Positions 32,501-42,478 of a stretch of DNA of 64,000 nucleotides are shown one piece after another; the stretch's first letter is position 1; the number at the start of each line of letters is the position of its first letter. Position numbers and translations under genes: made by a program. Under the pieces are notes generated by a model. It was not told the origin of the DNA, searched no databases, and saw only the letters and a program-made list of their open reading frames with translations. The stretch is from Limnomonas spitsbergensis (taxonomy: Eukaryota > Chlorophyta > Chlorophyceae > Chlamydomonadales): contig JAYJMM010000074.1 of NCBI GenBank assembly GCA_037349105.1, forward strand, positions 496,001 through 560,000, given 5' to 3'.

Positions 32501-35500
32501 TGCCAGGCATTCCTGCGAGGCCCTCATGCCAGGCATTCCTGCCAGGCCCTCATGCCAGGCCCTCATGCCAGGCATTCCTGTCAGGCCCTCATGCCAGGCC
32601 CTCATGCCAGGCATTCCTGTCAGGCCCTCATGCCAGGCATTCCTGTCAGGCCCTCATGCCAGGCATTCCTGCCAGGCCCTCCTGTCAGGCCCTCATGCCA
32701 GGCATTCCTGCCAGGCCCTCATGCCAGGCCCTCATGCCAGGCATTCCTGTCAGGCCCTCATGCCAGGCCCTCATGCCAGGCATTCCTGTCAGGCCCTCAT
32801 GCCAGGCATTCCGGTCAGGCCCTCATGCCAGGCCCTCATGCCAGGCATTCCTGCCAGGCCCTCATGCCAGGCCCTCATGCCAGGCATTCCTGTCAGGCCC
32901 TCATGCCAGGCATTCCTGTCAGGCCCTCATGCCAGGCATTCCTGCCGGGCCCTCATGCCAGGCCCTCATGTCAGGCATTCCTGCCAGGCCCTCATGCCAG
33001 GCATTCCTGTCAGGCCCTCATGCCAGGCATTCCTGTCAGGCCCTCGTGCCAGGCATTCCTGTCAGGCCCTCATGCCAGGCATTCCTGCCAGGCCATCATG
33101 CCAGGCCCTCATGCCAGGCATTACTGTCAGGCCCTCATGCCAGGCATTCCTGTCAGGCCCTCATGCCAGGCATTCCTGTCAGGCCCTCATGTCAGGCCCT
33201 CATGCCAGGCATTCCTGTCAGGCCCTCATGCCAAGCATTCCTGTCAGGCCCTCATGCCAGGCATTCCTGTCAGGCCCTCATGCCAGGCATTCCTGTCAGG
33301 CCCTCATGCCAGGCATTCCTGCCAGGCCCTCATGCCAGGCCCTCATGCCAGGCATTCCTGTCAGGCCCTCATGCCAGGCATTCCTGCCAGGCCCTCATGC
33401 CAGGCATTCCTGCCAGGCCCTCATGCCAGGCCCTCATGCCAGGCGTTCCTGTCAGGCCCTCATGCCAGGCATTCCTGTCAGGCCCTCATGCCAGGCATTC
33501 CTGCCAGGCCCTCATGCCAGGCATTCCTGCCAGGCCCTCATGCCAGGCATTCCTGTCAGGCCCTCATGCCAGGCCCTCCTGTCAGGCCCTCATGCCAGGC
33601 ATTCCTGTCAGGCCCTCATGCCAGGCATTCCTGCCAGGCCCTCATGCCAGGCCCTCCTGTCAGGCCCTCATGCCAGGCCCTCCTGTCAGGCCCTCATGCC
33701 AGGCATTCCTGTCAGGCCCTCATGCCAGGCCCTCCTGTCAGGCCCGCATGCCAGACATTCCTGTCAGGCCCTCATGCCAGGCCCTCCTGTCAGGCCCTCA
33801 TGCCAGGCATTCCTGTCAGGCCCTCCTGTCAGGCCCTCATGCCAGGCATTCCTGTCAGGCCCTCATGCCAGGCCCTCATGCCAGGCCCTCATGCCAGGCC
33901 CTCATGCCAGGCCCTCATGCCGGGCCCTCATGCCAGGCCCTCATGCCAGGCATTCCTGTCAGGCCCTCCTGTCAGGCCCTCATGCCAGGCATTCCTGTCA
34001 GGCCCTCATGCCAGGCCCTCATGCCAGGCCCTCATGCCAGGCCCTCATGCCAGGCCCTCATGCCAGGCCCTCATGCCAGGCCCTCATGCCAGGCCCTCAT
34101 GCCAGGCCCTCATGCCAGGCCCTCATGCCGGGCCCTCATGCCAGGCCCTCATGCCAGGCATTCCTGCCAGGCCCTCATGCCAGGCCCTCCTGTCAGGTCG
34201 GTCTGGGCCTCTGGCGTGCCCTTCCTGCCCTGACCCGTCTGAAATGCCCTCATGTCACTTATCTGATGGGAGTGGTACGATGGTATCGTGGTATGAGCCT
34301 GGTATGAACATTGATGGTATGAACCTGGTATGAACCTGGTACAAACCTTTTGTAATGCATACCGTGCTGCCCTTGTTGCTTGTTATGAACCTGGTATGAA
34401 CTTGGTGCGAATCTTTTATCATGCGTGCTGCTCCTTCCTGTTCTTATCATAAGCCTGGTATGAACGTTTTGTAAAGCATACTGTTGTTATTGTGTGCCTG
34501 GTATGCACCTGGTACGAACCTGGTATGAACATTCCGTAAAGCGTACTGCCCATGTGTACTTCAGGTCGGGCACAGTGCACGGTCACTGTACCGCATCCTG
34601 CACGGCCATGGCGTCGCATTGACTGCAAAGTCGTTTGCCATGGGCTTCCGGGTGGAGCACCCGCAGGCCCTCATCGACACCATCAGATATGGAGCCAAGG
34701 ACGCAGCAGGTACGCGGGGACTGGGGCGCTGTCCGCTCTTGTTTGTTTGCTAGCTACACATCAGCTGCGATGCTTCACCCTGAACTAGGCCTGTGGCCAC
34801 AGGGGCCTTGATGTAGCGTGGGAGCTGGGGCGCTGTCTGTTTGAGCATGTTTTGTTAGTTCAACTTAAGCTGCAATGTGGCCTTAGAGTATATGTGCTTG
34901 GCTTTCCCTCATAATGAACGTTGTTTGGGGTTGAGAGTTCCATGAGTATACTAATTGTCGATTTTCAACGACAGTCGGAAATTTAGAGTGCTGGTTGATA
35001 ATTTGCCCAGAGAGCAGCGTTAAAAGAATTCGCTTCTCACACCCGAAGGAGGGCAAATCAAGTCTACGGTAAAGCTACAATGTGGCCTCTAAGGTGTACT
35101 GCAGCATAACGAGAGCAGATGCTCTTCATCAACGCCCCAGGGCCTGCCTGCATTGTTTACTTTCATGATACCGGTGTACGTTTTTCTTGATACAGATTTC
35201 TTGATACAGTTAAGCTACAATGTGGCCTCTATGGTTCACAGGGTTTGGCGCAGGGTTTGGCGCTGTGATCCACGCCCCAGGGCCTCTGCCTACATAGTTT
35301 ATTTCATGATTGACTTTTTCTTGATCAAGCGCCTGGTGGGTCCCGATCTCTCTGCAGGTGTGATGCGAGGCAAGGGCATGCTACCTGTGGCGGAGTACTC
35401 CCTAACAGCACAGGTAATAACCCACACAGCATTTAATTACTGCTCCCCGTACTCTCCTTCAGGGAATACTTCAGAACAGGTCAGGCAAACAGCGCGTCGG

Positions 35501-38500
35501 GCTGACTTGTAGAGTGTGGGTGGGGAGGTTCTTATTATCATATGAAACGTTGAGCATGAGGTAATTTGAGCAACTCTTCAGCCATGTCGAGCACAAACAC
35601 GGTCAGTGAGCAATTATACGGAGGTTCCTACGTGATCCATTGTGATGCGCGGCAAGGGCCGATTGCCTGAAGCAGATTATTCTCAGCAACAGGCACACGT
35701 TACGCAGCATTTTTGAAGTGTGGCACTGTGCTCCATATTACTTGAATGTTGCTGTCCTTCCTCTGAACCCTGTCTCCGTCCTCTTTCTAAACCCTTAAGA
35801 CAGGCATTGGACGCACTATCGATGCCCCGTTCCCCCCCCGCCGGATCATCGTCCAAAACGTTGCCGTCTCATTTCCAAACCCTGTTCTCATCCCCCATTC
35901 CCCTTCAACCCCCCTTGACAGGTCATGGACACCATCACTCCGCGGAGGGGCCGGGAGGCAGGCGCTGCCGCTGGCGACGAAAACGTCTTGTCGCAGATCG
36001 CGGAGGGCGAGACCTCCGAGGCCCCTGGGATCGTCGAAGTGACCGCCGCCTCGTCCTCCTCTTCCTCCTCTTCCTCCCCGGCTGGGGACGGGAGCCCTGG
36101 CGCAGTGTCGGGAGGGGACACCGGGGAAGCGAGCAGTACAGGCCAGCGCGGCGTTTACTCCTTCTGCATGTGCCCTGGCGGCCAGGTGCGAGAGGGGATA
36201 CATAGGGGTGCAGTGTCCTGCTGGATTATGGAGGCCAGGTGTGGAGGCCAGGTGTGGAGGCCCGGTGTGGAGGGATACATAGGGGTGCAGTGTCCTGCTG
36301 GATTATGGTATGCAGTATGTGTCCTTTATAAGCCTATGATGGCCTGGTATCGTGGCTGGTCCATCATGCGCAGTTCCCTTTGCATTTCCCTGGAGGCCAG
36401 GTGTGGAGGCCAGGTGCAGAGGGATACTTTTTTGTGCGGTGTACAGTTTTTGTCCTCTAAGCCTGCACTGTCCTGGCTCGTCAAACATGGCAGCTCCTGT
36501 TTCTTGTGCCCCCTGGAAGCCAGGGGTGGAAGGCCCCGTTTGGGTTTACTGGTGCACCCCTTGTGTCGTCAGCCTGTTCTCTCGGCTTGTCAACCCGCAC
36601 AGCTCCCCTTTGCATGTGCCCTGGAATCCGGATGTGAACCGATGCTTGGATGCAGGTCTCTGGTGCAGTTTGCGCCATAGCCTGCCTGAGATATAGCCTG
36701 TCTGAGAATAGTTCTGGGACCCAGAGGCCTGTTCTCTCGGCTTTTCCATCCCGCACCGTCTCTTTTTCATGTGCCCTGGAGGCCAGGTGTGAGAGGATAG
36801 GTGGTCGTAGTGCCTCTCCCTCAAGGGCATATGGACCCCTAGGGGATCATTGCGTGCCCTGCCTGTTTGTTACCCAGCCATTGATTTGCCATTCAGCTGC
36901 CATTTATTTGCCTTCAATTTGCCATTCACTTGCCCTGAATTTGCCATTTATTCGCAATTTCTTTGTCATTCATTTGCCTTTAAATTGCCATTTACCTGGA
37001 CGATAGAAACGAGTATCATGCCCTGATTCGTTGATGCCGCTTGTTTCCCAACTCCCAGATTGTGCCCACCAGCACCAATGAGGACGAGCTTTGCATCAAC
37101 GGCATGAGCTTCAGGTGAGGGACGGACAATCCAAAGGGGGTCAAATGATCCATCAGGGTGCAGGCGAGTGTTCAAATGATCTACCAGGGTTTAGGGGAGT
37201 GTTCAAATGGTGTACCAGGGTTTAGGGGAGTGTTCAAATGATCTACCAGGGTTTAGGGGAGTGTTCAAATGATCTACCAGGGTGTACCGTAGAGGAGATA
37301 TCATACGATCCACCAGTCTTAAGAGGCGGGGTACATGATGCGGAAACAATCTCCAAGACCCCAATGTTTAAGTGGGTCCCATCTATATAACTTTGTCACT
37401 CTTCATCGGCAGGCAGTGTTTACATGTTAGTGACTCAGCTACCTGTCAGCTACACCCTGGCCTCTGGTCACAGGCCACAGTTGTGGCCAGCCAAACTGCC
37501 TTTGACACCAGGGTCTTAGGCCGGTCCAGTTAAGGTCCCAATCGGGCTTTTTTCGGCCGCAGGGCAGCCTGTCCAAGGTGGCCTTGTCGCCGGAAAAAGA
37601 AGCACTGCCTGGCCCCCCCTACGAACCCTGAAGCCGCTGACGCGTTAGATATGCAACACTGTCCTCTTACGCTCCTCGCCATTCCTCTACCTTTCACAGC
37701 CGTCGGAACAGCTTGTGGGCCAACTCAGCGCTGGTGGTCACCGTCCAGCCGGATGATTGGGGGCACCTGATTGAAGAGCATGGACCCCTGGCAGGCATGG
37801 CGCTACAGGTATGGCGGCAATGGGCGACGGAGACCCTAACCCTAAACTAGGCTGACATGGCACTACAGGTATGGTGGCAGTGGGCGACGGAGACCCTAAC
37901 CCTAAACTAGGCAGACATGGCACTATAGGTATGGTGGCAGTGGGCGACGTAGACCCTAAACCCTAAACTAGGCAGACATGGCACTACAGGTATGGTGGCA
38001 GTGGGCGATGGAGACCCTTAACCCTATACCCTACACCCTAAATCTTAGAGACCTACAAGACCTTCACCCTTAACCCTACACCCTGCAACTTATAACCGGA
38101 ACTAAGCGGACATGGCGCTGCAGGTTTGGATGCTATGAGTGACCAAGACCCTTAACCCTTAACCCTAAACGAGGCAGGCATTGCGCTGCTGGTATGGCTG
38201 CTGCGGGCGATGGAGACACTTACCTAAAGCCTCAAACCTGATCTAGGTAGGCATGGCGCGACAGGTATGGCTGCAACAGGGCGATGGAGATCCTAAACCC
38301 TCAACCCTGATATTGGCATGCACGGCGCTGCAGCCATGGCTGCAGCGGGCGACGAAGAGGCTGGTGGTGGCGCTAGAGCACATTTTATGAACCTGACCCT
38401 CTGTGTCGGTTATCCCTCTTGATCTGAATTTCCTGTCACGGGTGCAAATTATTTTTCTCCTGGACCGACCAGCCGCCGCGCCAGCTCTCTGATTGGACGA

Positions 38501-39957
38501 ACCCATTCCACGGCTCTCCCCCCGTCGCGCAGGCGCATTACGAACGGGTCGGGGCGCAGATGGGCGGAGGGCGCTTCATGGCGCCCGTGCAGCGGGTCAC
38601 GGACTTCCTTGCAGGTGAGCCACTCCGCCTTTCGGTTAAACTGAACCTAAGCTGTAGCTGCTGTCTCCTTGAATCTCTAGTGGTTGCGCATGGGATCTTG
38701 CCCGCGCAGCGGGTCACGGACTTCCTCGCAGGTGAGCAGAAAGAAACAATGCTCCCTGCCCTTGCTGCACTGCAGGCACTCCGTCGCTCGGACCTCTCCC
38801 GACCTCATCGTATCGCCTGGGCGTCCAGGCCGCACCGCTGCACGAGCTGTACGCCCCGCCGCTGACCCAGGCGCTGCAGAATGCGCTGCACAGGTTTGAA
38901 CGGCGCCTGCCTGGCTTTGCGAGCTCGCCGGAGGGACTGATGCACGGCGTGGAGACGCGGACTAGTGCACCGGTGAGCCCTAAACGATAACCCTGAGCTA
39001 GGGCAAGTGCACCGGTGAGGCCTTAACCCTCAGCCCTACACCCTAGGGTAGGTGCACCGATGAGCCTTGCACCCTAACCCTCAGCTTGGGCAGGTGCACC
39101 GGTGAGCCCTAAAGCCTAAGCCCTGAATCTTAACTCTGTGGAGCTGTTGTTGCCATGCCATGGGCCATGGCCCATGATGGGTGAATATGTTTTTGTAAGC
39201 ATGTGCTAGTTCTAGACCTGGGCTGGCTACTTAGGTCTATACCTATTAGGTCTATACCTATTAGGTCTATACCTATTAGGTCTATACCTATTAGGTCTAT
39301 ACCTATTAGGTCTATACCTATTAGGTCTATACCTATTAGGTCTATACCTATTAGGTCTATACCTAGACCTAACTATGGATATTGGCTGGCTTTCGTATGT
39401 CTGGGCATAAATCTAGACAGGCTTGTGTCTAAGGTCTAGATCTATACCGGCTTCTCAAGCCGAGATCTAGATCTGGGCTGGCGTGTTGGGTCTTGTGGCC
39501 GATATGTTGCGTTCAGCCTGGCACACGCTCCGCACTGATTGTTCACACTCTCGCGCTCCAGGTTCCACACTGATCTGCACTGATGTCACTCTGATCTGCA
39601 CTGATGTCACACTGATCTGTACTGATGTCACACTGATATGTACTGATGCCGCACTGATCTGCACTGATGTCACTCTGATCTGCACTGATGTCACACTGAT
39701 ATGTACTGATGTCACACTGGTCTGCACTGATGTCACTCTGATCTGCACTGATGTCACACTGATCCGCAATGATTGTCCCCACTATGGCGCTGCAGGTTCG
39801 GATTGAGCGGACCGACGAGTTCTGCGAGAGCGTCAGCATGCAGGGGCTGTACCCGTGCGGGGAGGGTGCTGGTTACGCGGGGGGCATTGTGTCGGCTGCA
39901 GTGGACGGCCTTCGAGTGGGAGAAGCTGTGGCGGCAAAGCTTCTGATGATGCAGTAG
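26580..39957 (+). CDS. FAD-dependent dehydrogenase/oxidoreductase, COG2509-like, 15 exons
   Basis: Exons: 26580(?)-26785, 27604-27714, 28368-28514, 28810-28964, 29954-30066, 30638-30718, 31634-31756, 34565-34709, 35358-35413, 35922-36185, 37059-37114, 37700-37808, 38533-38614, 38776-38972, 39796-39957 (stop TAG). Phases agree at all 14 junctions, giving about 668 residues if ATG 26580 is the start, which is uncertain. The N-terminal ITLVRKSFDAR motif is followed by the Rossmann dinucleotide motif VVVVGSGPAGLFAAL, which spans the exon 3/4 junction. Then come ERGQPVEKRG, GEGGAGTWSDGKLTTKIGR, a FGTSVRDL segment, GHSARSLYRILHGHGVALTA, GMLPVAEYSLTAQ, GVYSFCMCPGG, ANSALVVTV, SSYRLGV, GVETRTSAPVRIER and the terminal FAD motif GLYPCGEGAGYAGGIVSAAVDG. 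These match the conserved blocks of uncharacterised FAD-dependent dehydrogenases (COG2509) of bacteria and plants. Exon 10 carries an inserted Ser-rich, acidic linker. Substrate unknown. Many introns hold echoes of adjoining exon ends. Confidence 0.9.
27155..27415. repeat. 36-bp tandem repeat
   Basis: Seven to eight units of CAGAATGAAGCATCCCAAAT plus AGACTTTTGCTCCACT lie in intron 1 of the FAD dehydrogenase gene. Just upstream (26820-27060) are G-rich GGGGTTTAGGGGTTAGGGG-like repeats. Confidence 0.9.
27681..28106 (+). repeat. About 155-bp donor-side junction repeat (FAD gene exon 2)
   Basis: The exon 2 end CTGGTGGAGAAGCTGGGCCT CATGGAAAG with donor GTAGCTRAGCGTCT and 100 bases of intron is duplicated at 27843-27998. 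A third copy at 28012-28106 is broken by a telomere-like insert (CCCTAAACCCTTAACC). Copies 1 and 2 are nearly identical. Confidence 0.88.
28109..28205. mobile_element. MITE-like element, family A, truncated and inverted
   Basis: It starts CAGTGCTGTGCCGATTACG and carries GGTGGCTGAATTGCGTAGCT GAGTTTCAGTCA, the reverse complement of the family-A core. The distal end is missing. Confidence 0.6.
29524..29735 (+). pseudogene. Echo of FAD-gene exon 5 start, interrupted by family-B MITE
   Basis: CCCAGGCGAGGGCGGTGCTG GCACGTA at 29522-29548 copies the acceptor and first 24 bases of exon 5 (29954). It is then replaced by a family-B MITE (29550-29735, TACCGTAGATTC...AAATCAAATG TATG). The remaining intron to 29950 is a degenerate CCCTGAACCCTATA array. 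Confidence 0.7.
30085..30260 (+). pseudogene. Decayed echoes of FAD-gene exon 5 end
   Basis: GGTGCTGCAGACGCTAATAG ACTCCGGAGCGCCTGAGGTAG at 30138-30184 copies the last part of exon 5 (VLQTLVDCGAPE) with its donor. CTTTGAAGC-GA-GGTGGGRCC at 30121 and 30232 marks two unit borders. Confidence 0.7.
31135..31580 (+). pseudogene. Two upstream echoes of FAD-gene exon 7
   Basis: At 31149-31195 (GCTGGGAGTTGATGTTCGGT) and 31511-31578 (GGGGCTGGGAGTTGATGTCC AGTTTGGGACCTCC) the acceptor and first half of exon 7 (31634-31756) occur in the intron. Copy 2 keeps the frame up to VQGD and then diverges, without a donor. Between them is an about 54-bp repeat (GAAACCCTTCACCCTAAACC, 31250-31470). Confidence 0.85.
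32225..34195. repeat. 13-bp based minisatellite, about 2 kb
   Basis: Alternating 13-mers CAGGCCCTCATGC and CAGGCATTCCTGY, in higher-order patterns, fill intron 7 of the FAD gene. Since 13 is not a multiple of 3 and stops are absent, all three plus frames stay open for 670-700 codons. At the right end CTGTCAGGTCGGTCTGGGCC resembles the exon 8 acceptor TTCAG|GTCGGGCACAG. Confidence 0.95.
34275..34564 (+). repeat. About 80-105-bp acceptor-side repeat before FAD-gene exon 8
   Basis: Four units share CCTGGTATGAAC, TTTTGTAAWGCATACYG and a T/C-rich end. The last runs into TGTACTTCAG, the acceptor of exon 8 at 34564. Confidence 0.7.
34890..35072. mobile_element. MITE-like element, family B
   Basis: It has TTGGCTTTCCCTCATAATGA near the left end, TTGTCGATTTTCAACGACAG internally and GAGGGCAAATCAAGTCTACG at the right, matching the copies at 22696 and 29550. 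It sits in intron 8 of the FAD gene. Confidence 0.6.
35636..35705 (+). pseudogene. Echo of FAD-gene exon 9 in the downstream intron
   Basis: TGTGATGCGCGGCAAGGGCC followed by GATTGCCTGAAGCAGATTAT copies the whole of exon 9 (35358-35413, VMRGKGMLPVAEYS) with substitutions. The donor copy is degraded. Confidence 0.75.
36170..36800 (+). repeat. Donor-side echoes of FAD-gene exon 10
   Basis: The exon 10 end TGCATGTGCCCTGGCGGCCAG with donor GTGCGAGAGGGGATA recurs at about 36225-36275, 36380-36425, 36500-36530, 36605-36625 and 36765-36800 as CCCTGGAGGCCAG GTGTGGAGG-like words within a 110-150-bp unit. Confidence 0.75.
37115..37300 (+). repeat. About 40-bp repeat after FAD-gene exon 11
   Basis: Four units of TTCAAATGATCTACCAGGGT plus TTAGGGGAGTG lie within 25 bases of the exon 11 donor (37114). 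Similarity to the exon end itself is weak. Confidence 0.65.
37430..37605. mobile_element. Dispersed element, family C copy
   Basis: It contains ACTCAGCTACCTGTCAGCTAC, GGCCTCTGGTCACAGGCC, TTAGGCCGGTCCAGTT AAGGTCCCAATCGGG and GTCGCCGGAAAAAGAAGCAC. It sits in intron 11 of the FAD gene. Confidence 0.6.
37790..38365 (+). repeat. About 60-bp donor-side junction repeat (FAD gene exon 12)
   Basis: Exon 12 ends GGCAGGCATGGCGCTACAG with donor GTATGGCGGCAATGGGCGAC. About eight to nine further units carry RRCATGGCRCTACAG|GTATGG and a spacer with CCCTAAACTAGGC. Early units are nearly identical and later ones diverge. Confidence 0.92.
38690..38740 (+). pseudogene. Single donor-side echo of FAD-gene exon 13
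   Basis: CCGCGCAGCGGGTCACGGAC TTCCTCGCAG with GTGAGCAG copies the last 33 bases and donor of exon 13 (38614), 117 bases downstream. Confidence 0.88.
38960..39120 (+). repeat. About 50-bp donor-side junction repeat (FAD gene exon 14)
   Basis: Exon 14 ends AGTGCACCG with donor GTGAGCCCTAAAC. Three further units repeat GGTGCACCGGTGAGSCCT with spacer CCCTCAGCYTRGG. The donor words remain intact in the copies at 39011 and 39098 (GTGCACCGGTGAG). Confidence 0.85.
39229..39366. repeat. 15-bp palindromic tandem repeat TAGGTCTATACCTAT
   Basis: Nine perfect units. Each unit core TAGGTCTATACCTA is an inverted repeat (TAGGT/ACCTA). It lies in the last intron of the FAD gene. Confidence 0.93.
39560..39775. 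repeat. 21-bp tandem repeat before the last FAD exon
   Basis: About ten units of ACTGATCTGCACTGATGTCAC end 20 bases before the acceptor CTGCAG (39795) of exon 15. Confidence 0.9.
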
Positions 39958-39989
39958 CAGGAGGGGATCCACCGACACACGCACATGCA

Positions 39990-41450
39990 CTGGAAACACG
40001 CACACAAAGACCGACACATGCACTAACACGCACTTTGTTTCGTTCTTTCTTCCCAACCCTTAATTTAGGCGCCCACGCAGCCGAGCCATTTTTGAGCAGG
40101 GCCCAGAGGTGTAACGTCATTGACATGCACTAACACGCACTGGCATGCACACTGGCACAGATTAAAACGCCGAGCCGTTTAAACAGGGCCCAAGGGTGTA
40201 ATGGCATTGATATCAGCATGTGCTGATATACACGGCCCAGTCCCATGCTGCGAAAATGCAGCCTCGTTGAATGTGGGTACCCGCACTGTGTTTGACGAAA
40301 GTGGAGAGCATGGTGTGTGCTGTACAGCCACGCATGCTTCTGAATCTCCTTTTATATTATTTATGTCTCAAAGGGTTGGTGCTTTGGGCATGGCTAGGTC
40401 ACCTATCATTTAACCTCCTTTACTCTGTAGCTGTAAAGACCCGGTATTGCTTCATCTTTACGCTGGGATTCAAATACGACCCGTCTCAGAGCTTCGTCCA
40501 ACTGACAATTAGTTGTAGATTTCCTTTAAACACCTCAAGGCAAGGACGTAACATTGGATATTGCATGTCTAAGGGGGGGGGGGCATTTGGGTCAACTGAA
40601 ATACACTCTTCGCTAACAGGCTGACACATGGTTTGCACTAATTAGATAAGAGTATGGTGGATGATAATATGCACTTTACCCACCTATCCCTGATGTTAAA
40701 ATGGCCACTGGCCCCCCTTGTCAAGTAAGCATCAAAGTTGGCTAGTAGGTCAACCTATGACTAAACGCTGACGGTATGTTTTGATACTGGAAAGACAAGG
40801 CGCTTTGAGGGTTCTCAGTAGACACCAGGGTGCTGGTAAGAGTAATCCAGAGTGAGGTTGCGGGAGGTGGCTAAATCCTTGACCTGCTTAGATCGGTGCA
40901 TACCCGCTGGGCCGTGCTGGACACTCGGTTGCATGGGGCTGGTAGGGAATGGCTAAGCTCAATTCCAGATACCTTGCACAGCCAGGACCATGGTGCAGCC
41001 ATGCCACCCTCCTATGTGAGGGGGCAGGGACATGGACCCGGGCAATCTAGACAGGGGAGAGAGGGCAGATCGTGTGGCGGGTTTGATTTCTCAACCACTG
41101 GTAATGGATGCCACCAGGTTGGGAGTTTGTAAGAAGTAGTTGCGATGCAGCTGAGATGAAGCAGAGCTACGGGAAAGAAATACATGTCTCTTCACTCTCA
41201 TGTTGGACGTGGCCGAGCTTCTCTTCAGCATGGCCTGTAGGCATAACGTCATTTACTCTCATGTTCATGGACTGAAGTGAACTAGTGGGGGAGCGCCAAC
41301 TGACCAGCCCTCGAAATGTGATGTGGCTTGCACTTCACCGACAGTCGGGCACCCACGTGGCCGAGCCTTTTCAGCATGGCCCAGCCGTGTTATCTCACTG
41401 CCTTAAATGTAACGCTGCTATTATCAAGCAAGCATCGGGCCCTCATCCCT
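39990..41450. repeat. Downstream region with dispersed family D copies
   Basis: Family D words (GCCGAGCC...AGCAGGGCCCAGAGGTGTAACGTCATTGA type) occur at about 40070-40130, 40170-40205, 41205-41260 and 41350-41400. A fuller about 200-bp copy (40895-41110) contains CTCAATTCCAGATACC and GCACAGCCAGGRCCATGGT. TGTAA words near 40110 could serve as a 3' processing signal for the FAD gene. No gene was recognised. Confidence 0.55.
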
Positions 41451-41530
41451 CATCTAATCCGCAAATAAAGCCTGCCTGGTATAACCACTAGAGTTGAGTG
41501 AGCCCTAACGTACAGCCCTGTGAGGGTGTG

Positions 41531-41716
41531 TTAGCTGGGCCCACATCTTCTTGGACAGCCAATCGAGTGAAGCGAGCCCTTACGTACACAGCCCCAAGCA
41601 TACGCTGTATCCGGGAAATGTCGGTGCTCCCTGAGGTACCCTTTAGAACGTCCCTCCCTCTCCATCTCCTCGGCAGGGACGCGCACCAGCTTGATACGGT
41701 ACTCTCCCAATAGCAC
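41531..41716 (-). pseudogene. Decayed third copy of the quasi-RRM terminal exon
   Basis: The minus frame gives EYRIKLVRVPAEEMERE, which aligns by eye with GSRFVRLAQVPIKEMEEL (42574-42479) and GSRYVILVHVPNKEMEEQL (46289-46107). No partner exons for the rest of the RRM were found near it. Confidence 0.5.
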
Positions 41717-42478
41717 ACGGTGATGCGAAGTAAACCCCTGCTAGTAGGCACAATGCAGTGTAGTGTTAAGTTTCGTAGGGCGGCACGACTACAGTTCAGC
41801 TTCGATTCAGCTACAATTAAGGTAGTTCAGCTTTCAAAGGGCGGTGGGCTGGCGGCGGGTGGCTGGCGGTGCAGTTCAGCTTTCCGAGGGCGGTGGGCAG
41901 GCGGGGCGGCTGCCAGGCGGCGGGTAGTTCAGCTGTCATAGGGCGGTGCAATTACAGTTCAGCTTCAGTTAAGCTACGTCCAAGGGAAACAGTGCGGGTG
42001 TCGCGTCGGCCCCGAGCTGCATTGTTCCCTCAACCCGCACGTCCCTAGGGGAGCGTAGTTTTCTTTCGCTCATTCTCTATGCTACATCCGGACACCACAT
42101 TGTCCCAAGGCCTTAACCCTGAATGACGTATGAACCCACCTGAAGCGCATCACACATCCTTGCTCAGTCAAACTTTCTGAACCCTTATCCTTCAACCCTA
42201 ACCCCAACTCACGTCCCCATAACTCAGCTTCTACGCATCACCCTTTAACCTAGAACTCTGCAAACCCTGTACCTCAAACCCTGACTCCTTGACCCGAAGC
42301 TATGGGTCCCCATAATGCACCTTCAACGCATCATCCTTGCCCTCAAACTCTGCAAACCCTGTAACTCAAACCCTGGCTCCTTGACCTCAAGGGACAGCGC
42401 CTCAACGCATCACCCTCAAACCTAGATTTCACCGCGTCAAAGGTGGATACTGATGCGCTGATTGCACTCACTTCACAA

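Noticed and set aside
32214..34333. Three overlapping plus-strand ORFs of about 700 codons
   Set aside because: They arise because the 13-bp units contain no stop in any frame; all three frames are open, and the array lies between FAD-gene exons 7 and 8.
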